Part shown: positions 35,101 through 41,779 of the stretch, piece by piece
Layout: each line of letters starts with the position of its first letter
Numbering within the stretch: position 1 is the stretch's first letter
Source of the DNA: Nemertoderma westbladi
Taxonomy: Eukaryota; Xenacoelomorpha; Nemertodermatida; Nemertodermatidae
DNA: 51,339 nucleotides
Assembly: GCA_032718475.1 (NCBI GenBank)
Contig: JAUCBJ010005944.1
Coordinates: forward strand, 1-51,339
Reading direction: 5' to 3'
The notes under the pieces: model-generated
Databases searched by the model: none
Told to the model about the DNA's origin: nothing
What the model saw: the letters and a program-made list of their open reading frames with translations, nothing else
Position numbers and translations under genes: made by a program

Positions 35101-37284
35101 TAACCCCCAACGAATATTGAACCAGAAACATTTCCCTTTTCTTATCGATGTATTCGTTTAACGTTTCCTTTTCCGATCGTCGTTCTAGTAAAATTTGCAA
35201 TCCGTTTAGACTAATAATTCTACCGCTACTATACCGTAAATTTTTCCAGTATTAGCTGATTAGCAAATCCATTTCAAAAAAATAAAGTAACAAATTAGTT
35301 AGAAAAGAGGTTAGAAACAACAACAAACGACAATAAAATAGCTTAAAAAAAGACAAAAAATAATCTAACGGTTGCGACATAAAAACAACTTTATAATCGC
35401 AGTAGAGAGTTGTTACCTCTGGTGACACTGAGTGTGAAGTCATCGTCTTTGACGACACCCCCATCCTCCGGTTTCAGCGTGTCGCCCGTATCTCGTAGAG
35501 CAGCACGTCGTAACTCAGCCGCCTTGGCGTTCACACGAGACGCGTAGCTAACCTTCTCATGAACCTTCAGTCCCTTTTGTCGCTGACGTTCCTAAACGTA
35601 ATTTCGATAGTATTAATTTAATTCGTAATATCCAACTTTCACATGTATCTAACTATCTGGTTTAGCACTATGTATGTACTACTGTACATGTCTTGGAGTA
35701 TAGTGTTGTAATTTGGTGACTTTGACCTTCACACGTAATCTGTAAACCCGATCGATCGAAATCCCAATCGTAAACAACAAATCTTAAAGATCGAAACATG
35801 GTGAAGTAAACATGAGGTCATACCAGATCTACTTTTCTGGCAACCAACACAAGGAAACGTAGCCGTGGACGACCGGCTGTAACATATATAGACCAACTTA
35901 TGTTGGTTGTTCCTGGTTCGGAACAGTCAAACTTTGGACCATGAAAAGGAAACTTGTTAAGGTGTTTGTTAACCGAAGAGATAAAACCAGTACTCTGTGT
36001 TGCTTTCAATACCAGGCCTACTTGCAGTAAATTAGTATTTCAGATGGAGATGAATTCACAAAATGTCTACCAGTTACTATATACCGGGGTTGTACTTTGG
36101 GAACACAGTAAAGGTGTTTGTTTAGGTGAAGTGGGACTGTATTGGTGTCCGGGATACATCGCGGGACGATTACTCCAGTAAACGTACACATGAGATACGG
36201 TATAGTATGGTGGCCCTGATCGGTTAGTTTTGTAATCTTTTTTTAGTTTCTTCAACTTTTGCAAACTCGTTCGAACGACTTTACAAACCTCGGGGAAACA
36301 AATCTAACTGGCTGAAGTGGTTTCTATACCAACAAACAGAACAAACATCTAATCAAGTTTGTTTTCCCGACTTTTTCAATCTCGTTCGAACCACTTTATT
36401 AAACTCGGGAAAATAAATTTGAGTACCGAGAGGCGCAGTAATGATATTTACATAAATATACTGTACAAGGGTAAAAAACGCATAAGTCTGCTTTTTCGTA
36501 CAATGATGTTCGTAATTTTGTTAAATTATGTCAACCAAAAAAATAATTAGAATCTCATTACCTGTTTGCGACGTTGTCGTTCTTTATCGCGCAGCATAAA
36601 TATATCGTTATCCGAGGGCATTCGGAAGGGATTGGAATCTTTCGTGGCGATATCGTCCAAAGTCGAAGACTTCCTACCTCGGTGACTCGGTCCACTGCCT
36701 TAAATATAAGAATAAGGTTGATTATCGTGTACTGTAGGTACCGGGATGTTGAGGTACTCGGTAGTGTAGGCCTACCACACTCAACCTTAGTAATTAATGT
36801 GTAAATAATAGCGATCTCCACTAAGTAGGCCTACTAAGTAGTACTGTATCTCTATACCTAATAGAGATCGCTATGGTGTAAACATACTGGAGGCTACAGA
36901 CCTACTGTAGCTCCGCGTAAATTACAGTATGCATACAGACATTATAGACCTATACAGAACACTAGGCGCTAGTCTATAATGTGACGACGAATACTACTAC
37001 AGTATACTAAAACAAAAATATCATTAATTATATTAATTAAACATGTACCGTTATGAATATTCAATGCAACTAAATGGACAGGTCTGTACATTACAGTATG
37101 AAGAACAAAACTCAAGAACTTCCAGTCATGTATAAACAATTCATTATTCGCCAACTTACGACTCACCAGATTTCTCTGATGCGGAGAACGTGACTCGACC
37201 ACTCTGTCGCGATGACAACGCGTTGCCAGGACCTTCAGCTGATGTGGTCCGAGTCGAGCCAGGAGAAACTGTTGCTAACGCCAT
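11029..37284 (-). CDS. CFAP100: Cilia- and flagella-associated protein 100-like (CCDC37/MIA1 family), partial at 3' side
   Basis: The gene is built from six coding exons joined in phase: 37284-37167, 36698-36562, 35591-35417, 35184-34953, 13932-13740 and 11140-11029. Together they give 322 codons plus one base. The family is axonemal: Chlamydomonas MIA1 forms the modifier of inner arms (MIA) complex that tunes the I1/f inner dynein arm. Family hallmarks are NPFRMPSDNDIF with a following LRDKER (exon 2), KVHEKVSYASRVNAK (exon 3), KKREMFLVQYSLGVKRDEM (exon 4) and KSEISKNEETLREY with a following YKKFLDSLAPEEW (exon 5). The last two are the coiled-coil DUF4200 region, about residues 155-275. Known relatives are about 600 residues and have a further conserved C-terminal part. 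Here the message leaves exon 6 in phase 1 and its next exon is not recognised, so it probably lies beyond the left edge. CCDC38, a paralogue, is the main alternative name. Confidence 0.88.
11860..12290. repeat. Internal tandem repeat of F1 related to the MITE core
   Basis: Units of about 75 bp contain ttttctaaccaaaacaataa, then acgatat, then agggaaaggaacaggttaca. The same two blocks occur in the centre of the MITE copies at 30702-30937 and 32277-32519. A second, longer period (about 180 bp) includes tctgatattataatagagcc twice (12060 and 12230). Confidence 0.75.
12410..12900. repeat. Three tandem units of about 165 bp in the F1 right arm
   Basis: Each unit contains gactgagat, then aataattcgacaaaaacgga, then acagacagac, then cacaaccgcccag and agtttcaacc. 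The first copy is the most diverged. The reverse complement of one unit is at 11500-11690, in the other arm. Confidence 0.8.
12947..13590. repeat. Palindrome made of two inverted copies of a tRNA-derived SINE
   Basis: Arms 12947-13209 and 13319-13590 are near-perfect reverse complements over about 265 bp. The right copy reads + and contains a Pol III A box (tggcctagtgg, 13305-13315) and B box (ggttcgaatcc, 13347-13357). The left copy keeps the B box (13171-13181 on the - strand) but breaks off before the A box. A body of about 230 bp with no tRNA likeness follows the head and ends near cccttcctataataa. This tRNA head plus unrelated body layout is that of a SINE. Confidence 0.8.
13300..13590 (+). 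mobile_element. tRNA-derived SINE (more complete copy)
   Basis: The tRNA-like head (13303-13366) has both internal Pol III promoter boxes about 42 bp apart, as in a tRNA. The anticodon region is ctcggcttccacctcgag. The tRNA parent (Gly or Glu type) is not clear. The body ends around 13590. There is no A-tail. Confidence 0.7.
13740..13932 (-). CDS. CFAP100: CFAP100 coding exon 5 (coiled coil)
   Basis: The acceptor tttacctctgcag|AGCTG restores the frame from exon 4 (AT+A) and gives AEAETKAKLEKVAEIKKI, then KSEISKNEETLREY and YKKFLDSLAPEEWREE. This continues the family coiled coil without a gap. The donor CTAAAG|GTAAAA is phase 0, 193 bp. The fit of phase and homology across 21 kb is the main proof that exons 4 and 5 belong to one gene. 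Confidence 0.9.
14259..14362 (+). CDS. Nested gene exon 1
   Basis: ATG at 14259. It encodes MGALVTKEKLSEND, then LMRRVMDLEKGDK, and ends AAAAT|GTAGGT in phase 2 (34 codons plus two bases). It lies 327 bp downstream of CFAP100 exon 5 on the other strand. No promoter is recognised. Confidence 0.6.
14259..34798 (+). CDS. Nested coiled-coil protein gene inside CFAP100 intron 4, function unknown
   Basis: Exons 14259-14362, 15810-15945 and 23802-23953 join in phase into 130 codons plus two bases. Exons 34264/34268-34383 and 34569-34798 join to each other and end in TAG. The protein (about 245 residues) starts MGALVTKEKLSEND, is highly charged and predicted coiled-coil at both ends, and closes with an acidic tail (DEENDNSEEEEKEATK). 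I do not recognise the family. The join between the third exon (phase 2) and the fourth is uncertain. The strong acceptor gatcgcag|GG needs phase 1. The weaker gggag|T at 34268 fits phase 2, or a small exon between 23.95 and 34.26 kb was missed. The whole gene lies on the strand opposite to CFAP100, within its 21-kb intron. A cilium-related job is a guess from location only. Confidence 0.6.
14363..15809. other. Nested gene intron 1, mostly foldback element F2
   Basis: It holds a run of about 22 G at about 14431-14453, element F2 (14501-15673) and 136 bp of plain intron before exon 2. No ORF is supportable. Confidence 0.6.
14501..15673. mobile_element. Foldback-like element F2 with poly-C subterminal runs
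   Basis: The main inverted arms are 14779-15178 and 15254-15669. They are reverse complements over about 400 bp, with a centre of about 75 bp. Each end carries atgtcccagaatatagtgtc, then gtaattcagtgacacg, then a run of 10-14 C. The left arm's first 278 bp are duplicated in tandem (14501-14778), almost base for base. There is no coding capacity. The end motif is shared with F1 (AATATAGTGTC core and a gtgac/gatgacac block). Confidence 0.8.
15810..15945 (+). CDS. Nested gene exon 2
   Basis: The acceptor tttccgtctag|GAAAG and donor CTGAAC|GTTAGT give 136 bp, phase 2 to 0. It encodes KETISLFKEDKQTELGEAMD, then LRNDFNTYCEGQREMLTKK, an amphipathic helical segment. The frame is open through the junction with exon 1. 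Confidence 0.7.
15975..23605 (+). repeat. Minisatellite 2: 32-bp unit, about 235 copies, fills nested-gene intron 2
   Basis: The unit is tgctcgctcgacctattag plus (tag)n and tatg, usually 32 bp, with 29- and 35-bp variants from loss or gain of one TAG. The centre (about 18,300-20,080) is nearly uniform and the flanks are more varied, with ctgtgctc, tattattag and gtggtcgc variants forming higher-order blocks. It occupies about 97% of the 7,856-bp intron and begins 30 bp after the exon 2 donor. The unit resembles the last codons and TAG tail of the LINE at 32978-33870. Confidence 0.97.
23802..23953 (+). CDS. Nested gene exon 3
   Basis: The acceptor tatcttgtgtcacag|GTG is in phase with exon 2, and the donor GCAGA|GTAAGT ends it in phase 2 (152 bp). 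It encodes VLLKEGHRILDNTEMQCDLE, then ILRKMGKEMAAE. The open frame extends upstream to 23709, but the AG at 23710 would break phase with exon 2. Without splicing it stops at 23955. Confidence 0.6.
23954..25312. other. Intron DNA between nested exon 3 and minisatellite 3
   Basis: AT-rich, no gene seen. acacaatgctaattgt is tandemly repeated at about 24700-24745. A LINE fragment is noted separately. A possible missing exon of the nested gene was looked for here and not found. Confidence 0.4.
24768..24812 (+). mobile_element. Small LINE fragment
   Basis: gcatataaatgctaccaaag and the following gaattcatgactt match the LINE at 33206-33240 with only a few differences. It is a fragment of about 40 bp, too short to class by itself. 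Confidence 0.5.
25313..29492. repeat. Minisatellite 3: 27-bp unit, about 155 copies
   Basis: The unit is ggcttcctttgtttgaggtt plus ggtgttt, 27 bp. Because 27 is a multiple of three, the array stays open over long runs on both strands (nine-residue repeats FEVGVWLPL on + and GSQTPTSNK on -). Variants recur in blocks. A segment starting near 27,530 recurs about 1,220 bp later (near 28,750). It lies in an intron of both the nested gene and CFAP100. The ORFs are judged by-products. Confidence 0.95.
29493..30084. other. Intron DNA with degenerate start of 21-bp array
   Basis: 29493-29860 shows no gene. From about 29870 short accaaa/taaa phrases (caccaaaaaaaataatttta and similar) form a decayed prelude to the array that follows. 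Their reverse complements appear at about 31480-31560. Confidence 0.5.
30085..30630 (-). repeat. Minisatellite 4: 21-bp unit, about 26 copies
   Basis: The unit is cccccaaaacaaatacattt plus t. It is open on the - strand in two frames because 21 is a multiple of three (seven-residue repeats such as ENVFVLG). This is not a gene. Confidence 0.93.
30684..30937 (+). mobile_element. G-tract MITE, copy A
   Basis: It begins with 25 G followed by aactggacgcaa and ends ttgcgtccagtttccccccc, giving terminal inverted repeats of about 19 bp. The internal parts are a cccgcctt-to-cctcaatg block, gggaaaggagcagattacag, ttttaaccaaaacaataaac, and an inner duplicate of the terminal motif (tttgcgtccaatttcccc). 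There is no coding capacity. It is about 235-250 bp long depending on how much of the G-run belongs to it. The superfamily is unassigned. Confidence 0.8.
31225..31455 (+). repeat. Minisatellite 5: 20/21-bp unit, about 11 copies
   Basis: The unit is gggggatgaataattgtttt plus t. Its reverse complement resembles minisatellite 4 (both join an A-run, an AT core and a five-base C-run), so the two arrays face each other across MITE copy A. Confidence 0.9.
31456..31805. other. Decayed repeat and plain DNA
   Basis: 31480-31560 has ttggtgcaaaataatttg phrases that mirror 29870-30000 in reverse complement. The rest shows no gene. Confidence 0.4.
31806..32035 (+). pseudogene. Internally deleted LINE RT fragment
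   Basis: It reads LSKMDTVWKSDLSRHLKT, then skips about 130 bp relative to the copy at 33375, then continues as QLETTHGKRRAL and STTLRERRLRFSGHCWGS. It is more than 90% alike to the LINE at 32978-33870 where they align. It ends in a frameshift near 32010. Confidence 0.75.
32205..32276 (+). repeat. Short tandem repeat beside MITE copy B
   Basis: Three units of about 23 bp of gtatcgtttaaccaaatagg plus Gs lead into the 21-base G-run of MITE copy B. The tract probably grew by slippage at the G-run border. Confidence 0.75.
32277..32519 (-). mobile_element. G-tract MITE, copy B (inverted relative to copy A)
   Basis: It is the reverse complement of copy A over nearly its whole length: 21 G at 32277-32297 match the C-run end of copy A, and the right end gcgtccagttccccccc matches its start. 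Shared blocks include aataaaactgtaacctgttc and gttttggttaaaataacg. The two copies are 1.34 kb apart and point in opposite directions. Confidence 0.8.
32520..32977. other. Intron DNA, no feature seen
   Basis: Mixed-composition DNA between MITE copy B and the LINE. No ORF, splice pair or repeat is supportable. Confidence 0.4.
32978..33870 (+). mobile_element. 5'-truncated LINE with RT C-terminal half and TAG-repeat tail
   Basis: It opens in the RT domain at LAPLLFVIVLDYAMRTA. It then reads FADDIALLSN (catalytic FADD box), the QYLGSWLE thumb segment, YGGETWTL and a CW/RGRP-type C-terminus (RLRFHGHCWRS, KRSRGRP). The frame is intact from about 32978 to the stop at 33855-33857 except for one nonsense codon (TAA at 33588-33590), where the sister copy at about 31915 has TAT. 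The stop codon is the first TAG of the tail, so there is essentially no 3' UTR. The domain order is like RTE/BovB-type or similar LINEs; the clade is not certain. Confidence 0.85.
33021..33857 (+). pseudogene. LINE reverse transcriptase, one in-frame stop
   Basis: The coding part of the LINE above. It is 279 codons from the ATG at 33021 to the TAG at 33855, with a single premature TAA after the MTNAEL segment. It lacks the endonuclease and the N-terminal half of RT through 5' truncation, so it cannot be active. Confidence 0.8.
33871..34263. other. Intron DNA before nested penultimate exon
   Basis: No gene is seen. The phrase cggcacagcattctt at 34070-34086 also occurs at 2469-2484, so a short dispersed repeat is present. 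The rest is unremarkable. Confidence 0.4.
34264..34383 (+). CDS. Nested gene penultimate exon
   Basis: The only stop-free frame through the exon reads STAAVGRENKKATVVVETDG, then KKCSEPKGECIPAKIDKG. The donor AAAGGAG|GTAAGT is strong and joins in phase to the last exon. The start is 34264 (cag|GGAG) or 34268 (ggag|TAC), depending on the phase of the exon before. Confidence 0.6.
34569..34798 (+). CDS. Nested gene terminal exon
   Basis: The acceptor ttatttcaattttag|ATCAA is a good consensus. It encodes DQRAKIECFLERMTNMSAEY, then a heptad-like KNREVKRVEKELEKRR coiled coil, and an acidic C-terminus with TAG at 34796-34798. AATAAA follows at 34895-34900. Confidence 0.72.
34895..34900 (+). promoter_or_regulatory. 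AATAAA polyadenylation signal of the nested gene
   Basis: A canonical hexamer 97 bp after the stop codon. It lies 53 bp before the edge of CFAP100 exon 4 on the opposite strand, so the nested transcript would end within or just before antisense overlap with that exon. Confidence 0.5.
34953..35184 (-). CDS. CFAP100: CFAP100 coding exon 4 (coiled coil)
   Basis: The acceptor is attttactag|AACGAC. The upstream AGs at about 35212 and 35222 would put a stop in frame or break phase. The donor AAAAT|GTTAGT ends it in phase 2. It encodes ERRSEKETLNEYIDKKREMF onward, through LEDDAAMFDEFLQENDKNSV, the most conserved part of the family. The 21-kb intron that holds the nested gene follows. Confidence 0.9.
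35417..35591 (-). CDS. CFAP100: CFAP100 coding exon 3
   Basis: The acceptor acgtttag|GAACG and donor CAGAG|GTAACA give 175 bp, phase 0 to phase 1. It encodes ERQRQKGLKVHEKVSYASRV followed by a charged linker, as expected between the NPF motif and the coiled coil. Confidence 0.88.
35683..35716 (+). repeat. Solo foldback-type terminus
   Basis: catgtcttggagtatagtgt, then tgtaatttggtgac, aligns with the F2 end (atgtcccagaatatagtgtc, then gtaattcagtgac) with about six differences. No matching inverted partner is seen nearby. Confidence 0.5.
35812..35905 (+). mobile_element. LINE 3' fragment
   Basis: gaggtcataccagatctact, then tctggcaaccaac, then cgtggacgaccggc and acatatatagaccaactt match 33671-33756 of the LINE with a few changes and a small gap. 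The frame is broken. Confidence 0.7.
36562..36698 (-). CDS. CFAP100: CFAP100 coding exon 2
   Basis: The acceptor tttaag|GC and donor CAG|GTAATG give 137 bp and keep the frame from exon 1. It carries the family signature NPFRMPSDNDIFMLRDKERQ. The alternative acceptor gcag|TGG four bases later would break the frame. Confidence 0.88.
36699..37166. other. CFAP100 intron 1
   Basis: Rich in taggcctac and tactgta phrases, no gene seen. Confidence 0.4.
37167..37284 (-). CDS. CFAP100: CFAP100 coding exon 1
   Basis: ATG at 37284-37282 with cc-atgg context. It encodes MALATVSPGSTRTTSAEG and on to ASEKSG, a Ser/Thr-rich low-complexity N-terminus. The donor TCTG|GTGAGT leaves phase 1. An in-frame TAA closely precedes the start on the - strand (ctaattatttaaccATG), which supports this start within the exon. 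Confidence 0.75.
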
Positions 37285-38868
37285 GGTTAAATAATTAGTA
37301 GAATTATATATCTTTATATTAATGTAATTGTTTTTAAATTATGATAATGGTCATCACGTTGTAAATAAATAATTATTATATATAAGTAATTTAATCATGA
37401 CTTATTGAGCAAAAGTGAAAAGTAAATTGTCAAAAAAAATGAATTCGACACCAGCGGGGATAGAACCCACGCCTCCCGATAATCGTTCAGATGGATGGAA
37501 TCAATAATGATTATTTATACGCGGAAAATTCTTTGTTTATAAAATAAAAGTTGCCATGGGTTAATAGGTCAGGGATTACTAAGAAAGTCTGACGACTTAT
37601 TTCCAGCGCGGTTGCCCCAGAAAATTATATGTGAGGCAGACAGCGCCCTGGCAAGTCTTTAATTTAAAGCATTCTTGCCGAACTCCAAACACCTCTCGTT
37701 GGGCGCCTGTGGAACCAGAGGCTTTAATTAGCCTACTTATGATGTGTTATGAACCATTGCGCCTGGCGTAGTATGTCCCCTACTACAGTATTTATTGAAT
37801 AATATGAAAGCCTTACTGTAGTGTAAGCCTAGCTGATTCAAGTCCTCAAGTATCAAGTACTGTATGATCACTGTAAGATACGTAAATCATGTTATTATAT
37901 TATTTTCTGCTTTACGGTACCTACTATAACCTGGAAATCAATAAACACACAATGCTAGATTCAGCTGATTAATATTGGTGCTTTGTTGTTGCATAGCAAC
38001 CACACTATACTATTGCAGTGGGAAATTCAAATTGTCCTACCATTTGTGAGTTTTCTTAAAGGTTCATTGAAAGTGGTTCCCCACGCCAAGGCTACACTAC
38101 CATGGTACACACCTACAGTGTACATACTGTTTTGTCTACTGTAGTACTACCGGTAAAGTGTACAGTACACAGTAACCTTAATACATACAGTACAGTAGTA
38201 ACATATAGTTTACATACAATTATTGTGCAGGCAATTCCAGGATGACATGGCATTAATTAAACAATTAAAGTTGACATGACGTTATTACCGACTTTGCAAA
38301 GCAGTGCCCAACATGGCAACAAAAGTTATAATGGCATTAATGGTAATCATGTTTGCTCCATTGAGAAAATATTATGGTAATTACTGTAGTGTAATAGTTG
38401 AGTTCTTGAGTATTCCCTTTTCGTTTAGTGTTTAGAATAGGATACCAGAGAGAGACAACCATATACCGGTATATGTTTGAGTATTCCCCTGGTCTCGACC
38501 CAACAAAGATAGGAACGAACCGCACCCCCCGTAATTGATACGCCGCCGACCGCACCATAATAATATACCGGTACTCAAGTTCAATAATGTTCACCTGTGT
38601 ACGCGGAAATGCGAGATCGAGACTGGGACAAGATATTGGCGGACAACGACAAGGTGGGATTATACTGTACTGTATTATCTACGCTTGTTAATTAAAGAAA
38701 CTCCACTCAGCTATGTTGGACTCTTGTAAGAACAATTACGGGTTTGTTAGATATTCAACTCGTGCAAATCGCTTAGGTACTTTTTGTGGCAACGCCTCCG
38801 AGACAATAGCTCGTTGGGCGCTTATACAGTTAGTTACTGGTGACGCCGCTTCTCTTGTATAATACTAG
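37285..38868. other. Upstream of CFAP100; intergenic
   Basis: The region 5' to the CFAP100 start. No core promoter motif can be named with confidence. It holds a tRNA-like piece (separate entry) and otherwise plain DNA rich in tactgta and accggt phrases. The ORFs at 38337-38868 are short and lack family resemblance. Confidence 0.4.
37444..37487 (-). other. tRNA 3'-half-like sequence
   Basis: On the - strand it reads gggaggcgtgggttctatcc then ccgctggtgtcga. This resembles a T-arm (B-box-like ggttctatcc) followed by an acceptor-stem strand. No matching 5' half with a gacacca strand is present, so it is not a tRNA gene. It could be a SINE or tRNA pseudogene remnant. Confidence 0.3.
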
Positions 38869-39432
38869 ATGGTAGACCTGAGACACGTTCCTCCTACCAA
38901 GACGATTCTCCCATCTTCCAGCCAGGTCACCGCCCGACTACGAGAATATTTTGTCTACTGTACTCCACTTCCACCTTCACTCTATGGGGGGCCACAGTAT
39001 AACTCGAAACATTTCGAGAAATGTTGTGATCATTGGGGCGTTCAGAGAACCATCTAGGCCGTATATCCCAAGATCCAACGGCCATGTCGAGATTAATGTC
39101 AACATCTTGAAAAATCTTGTTGTCAAGGCTGATTGCAAGCTGTAGGATCTATGGCAAGATAGATACAGAGCCTTTTCTAGAAGGCCCACTTAAGCAACAC
39201 TCCACGACTGAATGGCCATCCACCCACCCAAGTTGTTGAGGACATCCTTTGCGGTCCCAGGTTCCAACCCATTTCTACATCTTTGCCAGAGAGTGGCAAC
39301 AGGCTGCTGAGAAAACCGACGAAATTTCCTGGTACTATTGATAATAGAACGAATGGGAATCTCAAAAAAACTACAAGTTGGAACCAAAGTGCTTATCCGG
39401 AACACTATTTTCAACGCTGGTCTCGTACAGGC

Positions 39433-40228
39433 CGTAGTGTTGTCCAAAATTGATCGAACATCGATAATCGATCGAAAATAATGTCAATATTAATCGATCG
39501 AAATTTTTTTTGGGTTTGAAATGATTTTCGATTAATTTTTGTAATTTTTCACTATATGGAATAATCAAACAAAAAACAACAAAAACACCAAAACAAACAA
39601 AAAAGCTTCAAAATACTGTTTATTCTGGATAAGGCACCAGATCGTAATTTGAATTTAGAAACATCAACATGTTGACGTTACCCGGCGTCAACAAGCCTCT
39701 CAGGTTTTAGCGCATATAAGACCTGTTTCAGAGAACATACGTTCAGAAGGTACTGATGTAGCCGTAATCGCTAGAAACTTCTTAGCTAGTTTACTTAGCA
39801 GTGGGTATTTCTCTTCTTTCTTTTTCCACCAAGCTAGTGGATCACCTATGGGATGAAATGACTCATCCTGACTAATAAATGACTCAGCCTTGCTGCTAGC
39901 TAGTAACATCCTAAGTACAACAAACTGTATGTTACTGTAGGTGGGATTTGATTATTTTCTACAACTCCTACACTACTACTGTATGTACTGTACTCTACAT
40001 TGACCATATAATATGGTAATATATTATTATAAATTAAGTGAAAAGGAGCAGGTTACAGTAATAAATAAATTTTGATTCCCACCCCCCCCCCCCCCGCCCC
40101 CTATTAGATAATAATACATTAATAACTAAAGTTTTTAAATATTTGTAATCATCGAAAATCATCGATAATCGATCGAAAATGTCTCATAATCGATCGAAAT
40201 ATTTTGGAAATTTCGATGGACAACGCTA
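39433..40228 (-). mobile_element. hAT-superfamily element, 796 bp, defective
   Basis: The ends are tagtgttgtcca (left) and tggacaacgcta (right), imperfect inverted repeats of hAT type, with inner inverted atcgataatcgatcgaaaat blocks. The flanks gtacaggc (39425-39432) and gtacaggg (40229-40236) make an 8-bp target duplication with one mismatch, as expected for hAT. Inside is the C-terminal hATC dimerisation motif on the - strand. Most of the transposase is missing. Confidence 0.78.
39700..39909 (-). pseudogene. hAT transposase C-terminal (hATC) fragment
   Basis: It reads PLAWWKKKEEKYPLLSKLAK, then FLAITATSVPSERMFSETG. The W...KYP.L...A...L...ATSVPSER.FS..G pattern is diagnostic of the hAT dimerisation domain (ZBED/hobo/Ac families). 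Only about 70 codons remain, and the catalytic D, D and most of the E region are absent. Confidence 0.8.
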
Positions 40229-40317
40229 GTACAGGGGTTATAATAATGAATACAAGAAAGCAAGGGATGTGGTGAGTTAAAATTCTCAGTTACTCAATGG
40301 GTAGCTGGCATTAAGTA

Positions 40318-40341
40318 GGGGGGGGGGGGGGGGGGGGGGGG
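40318..40341 (+). repeat. G-tract of 24
   Basis: An uninterrupted poly-G run in plain intergenic DNA, with no MITE attached. A C-rich run also lies at 40082-40099 inside the hAT element, after a gtgaaaaggagcaggttaca phrase shared with the MITE core. Confidence 0.9.
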
Positions 40342-41779
40342 TTGTGGTTAAACTCTTGTCTCGAGGATTGTTTCGAGGTATGGGGCCAAAAAAAACGAAC
40401 ATCGAAAATTTAAAAAATTACCAAAATTATTGAAAAAAGTTGAAACTTTATTAATTTGTCGGTATGCGAAATTTTAATAAATTCCATCGAGTAGTTCCTG
40501 AGAAAAATGAACCTCAGTATTCAAAAAACTGAAAAATTCCATTTTGAGAAAAATGACTATAGGGTAGTTTTAACTAAATTTTCAGTCTACTGTCTTTCAA
40601 AACGAAGTAATTATTTCACCAGCCTAAAATTTTCGCATTGGGGTTTTCTTGGACTGTTATTTCATTTTTGATGTTAGTTTTTAAATTTGATGATATCCTG
40701 ACTGTCTGTATGTCTGTCTGTCTTTCTGTGCAAAACTAAGAAAGCATTGTATTGCCTAATATTCACGCCATAGTGGTTTTCCTGGGCGGGGATTTCATAT
40801 CCGATGTCAGTTTTAGGTTTGTCAATATCTAGAATGTCTGTCTGTATGTCTGCCTGTGGAAGGGTTATGCTTTCTAAGACAGACAGACGCCGTCAACCAC
40901 ATTATCGGAATTGCAGCCGATGAGAACCAACAGCCCGAAAATATACGGTAATAGATGGCCAAACCAATCTTTAAGGTTTCATTACTGATGCCACCTGGGC
41001 CTGTGGCATTCTTATTTTTCGAATATGCCCCAACCTCTGTAATTTCACATTGACGAATTTGAGTCCAGGTTTTCACCTTATGTCTGTTCTGGCACACTCA
41101 GGCATTGAGGTGCGTTTTCTGCAGACATTAATTTTTTAAAATGTTCAAGAGAACCATGCTTCTTTTTGAATCGTTGTGAGACGTACAGTACTGCCTTATC
41201 ATCTAAGTTGTTACTTACAGTAGTTTTCAACAACCGCCTAAGTTTCTACGTGGCTCTTGATATTTTGAAGCAACACTTAAGTAAAGTGAACCTTAGTTAA
41301 GGTTGTTTTATGCAACTGGCCCCTGCTGAAAGCAAAAGGGTGTATGTCGGGTGACAGTTAAAACCATCCATTAATTAAATATGAATGAACACAATTTAAT
41401 TACGGGAGGTATTAATATTCTATTTCAATATTTAAAAAAAATACCATTACGATACTTTTAACTGAGAATTGGTTATACAATAATAAAATTATATAAAATG
41501 ACAAAGATTTACTCAAAACATTTCGGTTTTTAAAACATTATTGTATCATATTATTAAATCACGTTAATTTTAAGGCGTGCGTGGATATTATTAGCTAACT
41601 ACAGTATGTAAATGTTTTACTTTAACGCTTTGCGTACCAACACTTAAAAAAGGCGACACACTGCCGCCTTTTTCATTCTAATTAATTTAGGACCATGTCC
41701 ATTAAGGCGGCAGTGTGCCTTTAGTTAGTTATAACTTAACGCCTAGGGCTGCAGAACGCCGCCTTTACATATTTTATCC
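40342..41779. other. Intergenic DNA with transposon scraps
   Basis: On the - strand at 40930-41070 a frame reads YSKNKNATGPGGISNETLKI, which resembles the RT entry motif (K-x-K-A-x-GPDGI) of LINEs. It is short and alone. gtctgtctgtatgtctg phrases at 40700 and 40830 echo the F1 arms. A 14-bp perfect hairpin lies at 41657-41717. No intact gene. Confidence 0.45.
41657..41717. repeat. Perfect 14-bp inverted repeat
   Basis: cacactgccgcctt (41657-41670) and aaggcggcagtgtg (41704-41717) are exact reverse complements separated by 33 bp. Further gccgcctt/aaggcg copies lie nearby (41651, 41760). It could be the ends of a tiny MITE or a hairpin. Confidence 0.7.

Larger units (their letters stand above)
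35592..36561. other. CFAP100 intron 2 with repeat fragments
   Basis: It contains a solo, decayed foldback end (35683-35716) and a LINE fragment (35812-35905), each listed separately. Beyond these no gene or exon is supported. Confidence 0.5.
38869..40290 (+). mobile_element. Decayed Ty3/gypsy integrase region, split by a hAT element
   Basis: Across shifting frames it reads YGGPQYNSKHFEKCCDHWGV, then RPYIPRSNGHVEINVNILKN, which is the integrase core GPQF...YHP-x-SNG-x-E pattern. A tail resembling GTKVLIRNTIF (the post-integrase module) follows up to about 39432. Several stops and shifts show that it is dead. The frame-like text resumes at about 40237 after the inserted hAT element. Confidence 0.65.

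Noticed and set aside
37444-37487. tRNA gene
   Set aside because: Only a T-arm and acceptor-like 3' half are present, with no D-arm, A box or matching 5' acceptor strand.
38337-38868. Short ORFs upstream of the gypsy integrase remnant
   Set aside because: No family resemblance, no splice support and unremarkable composition.
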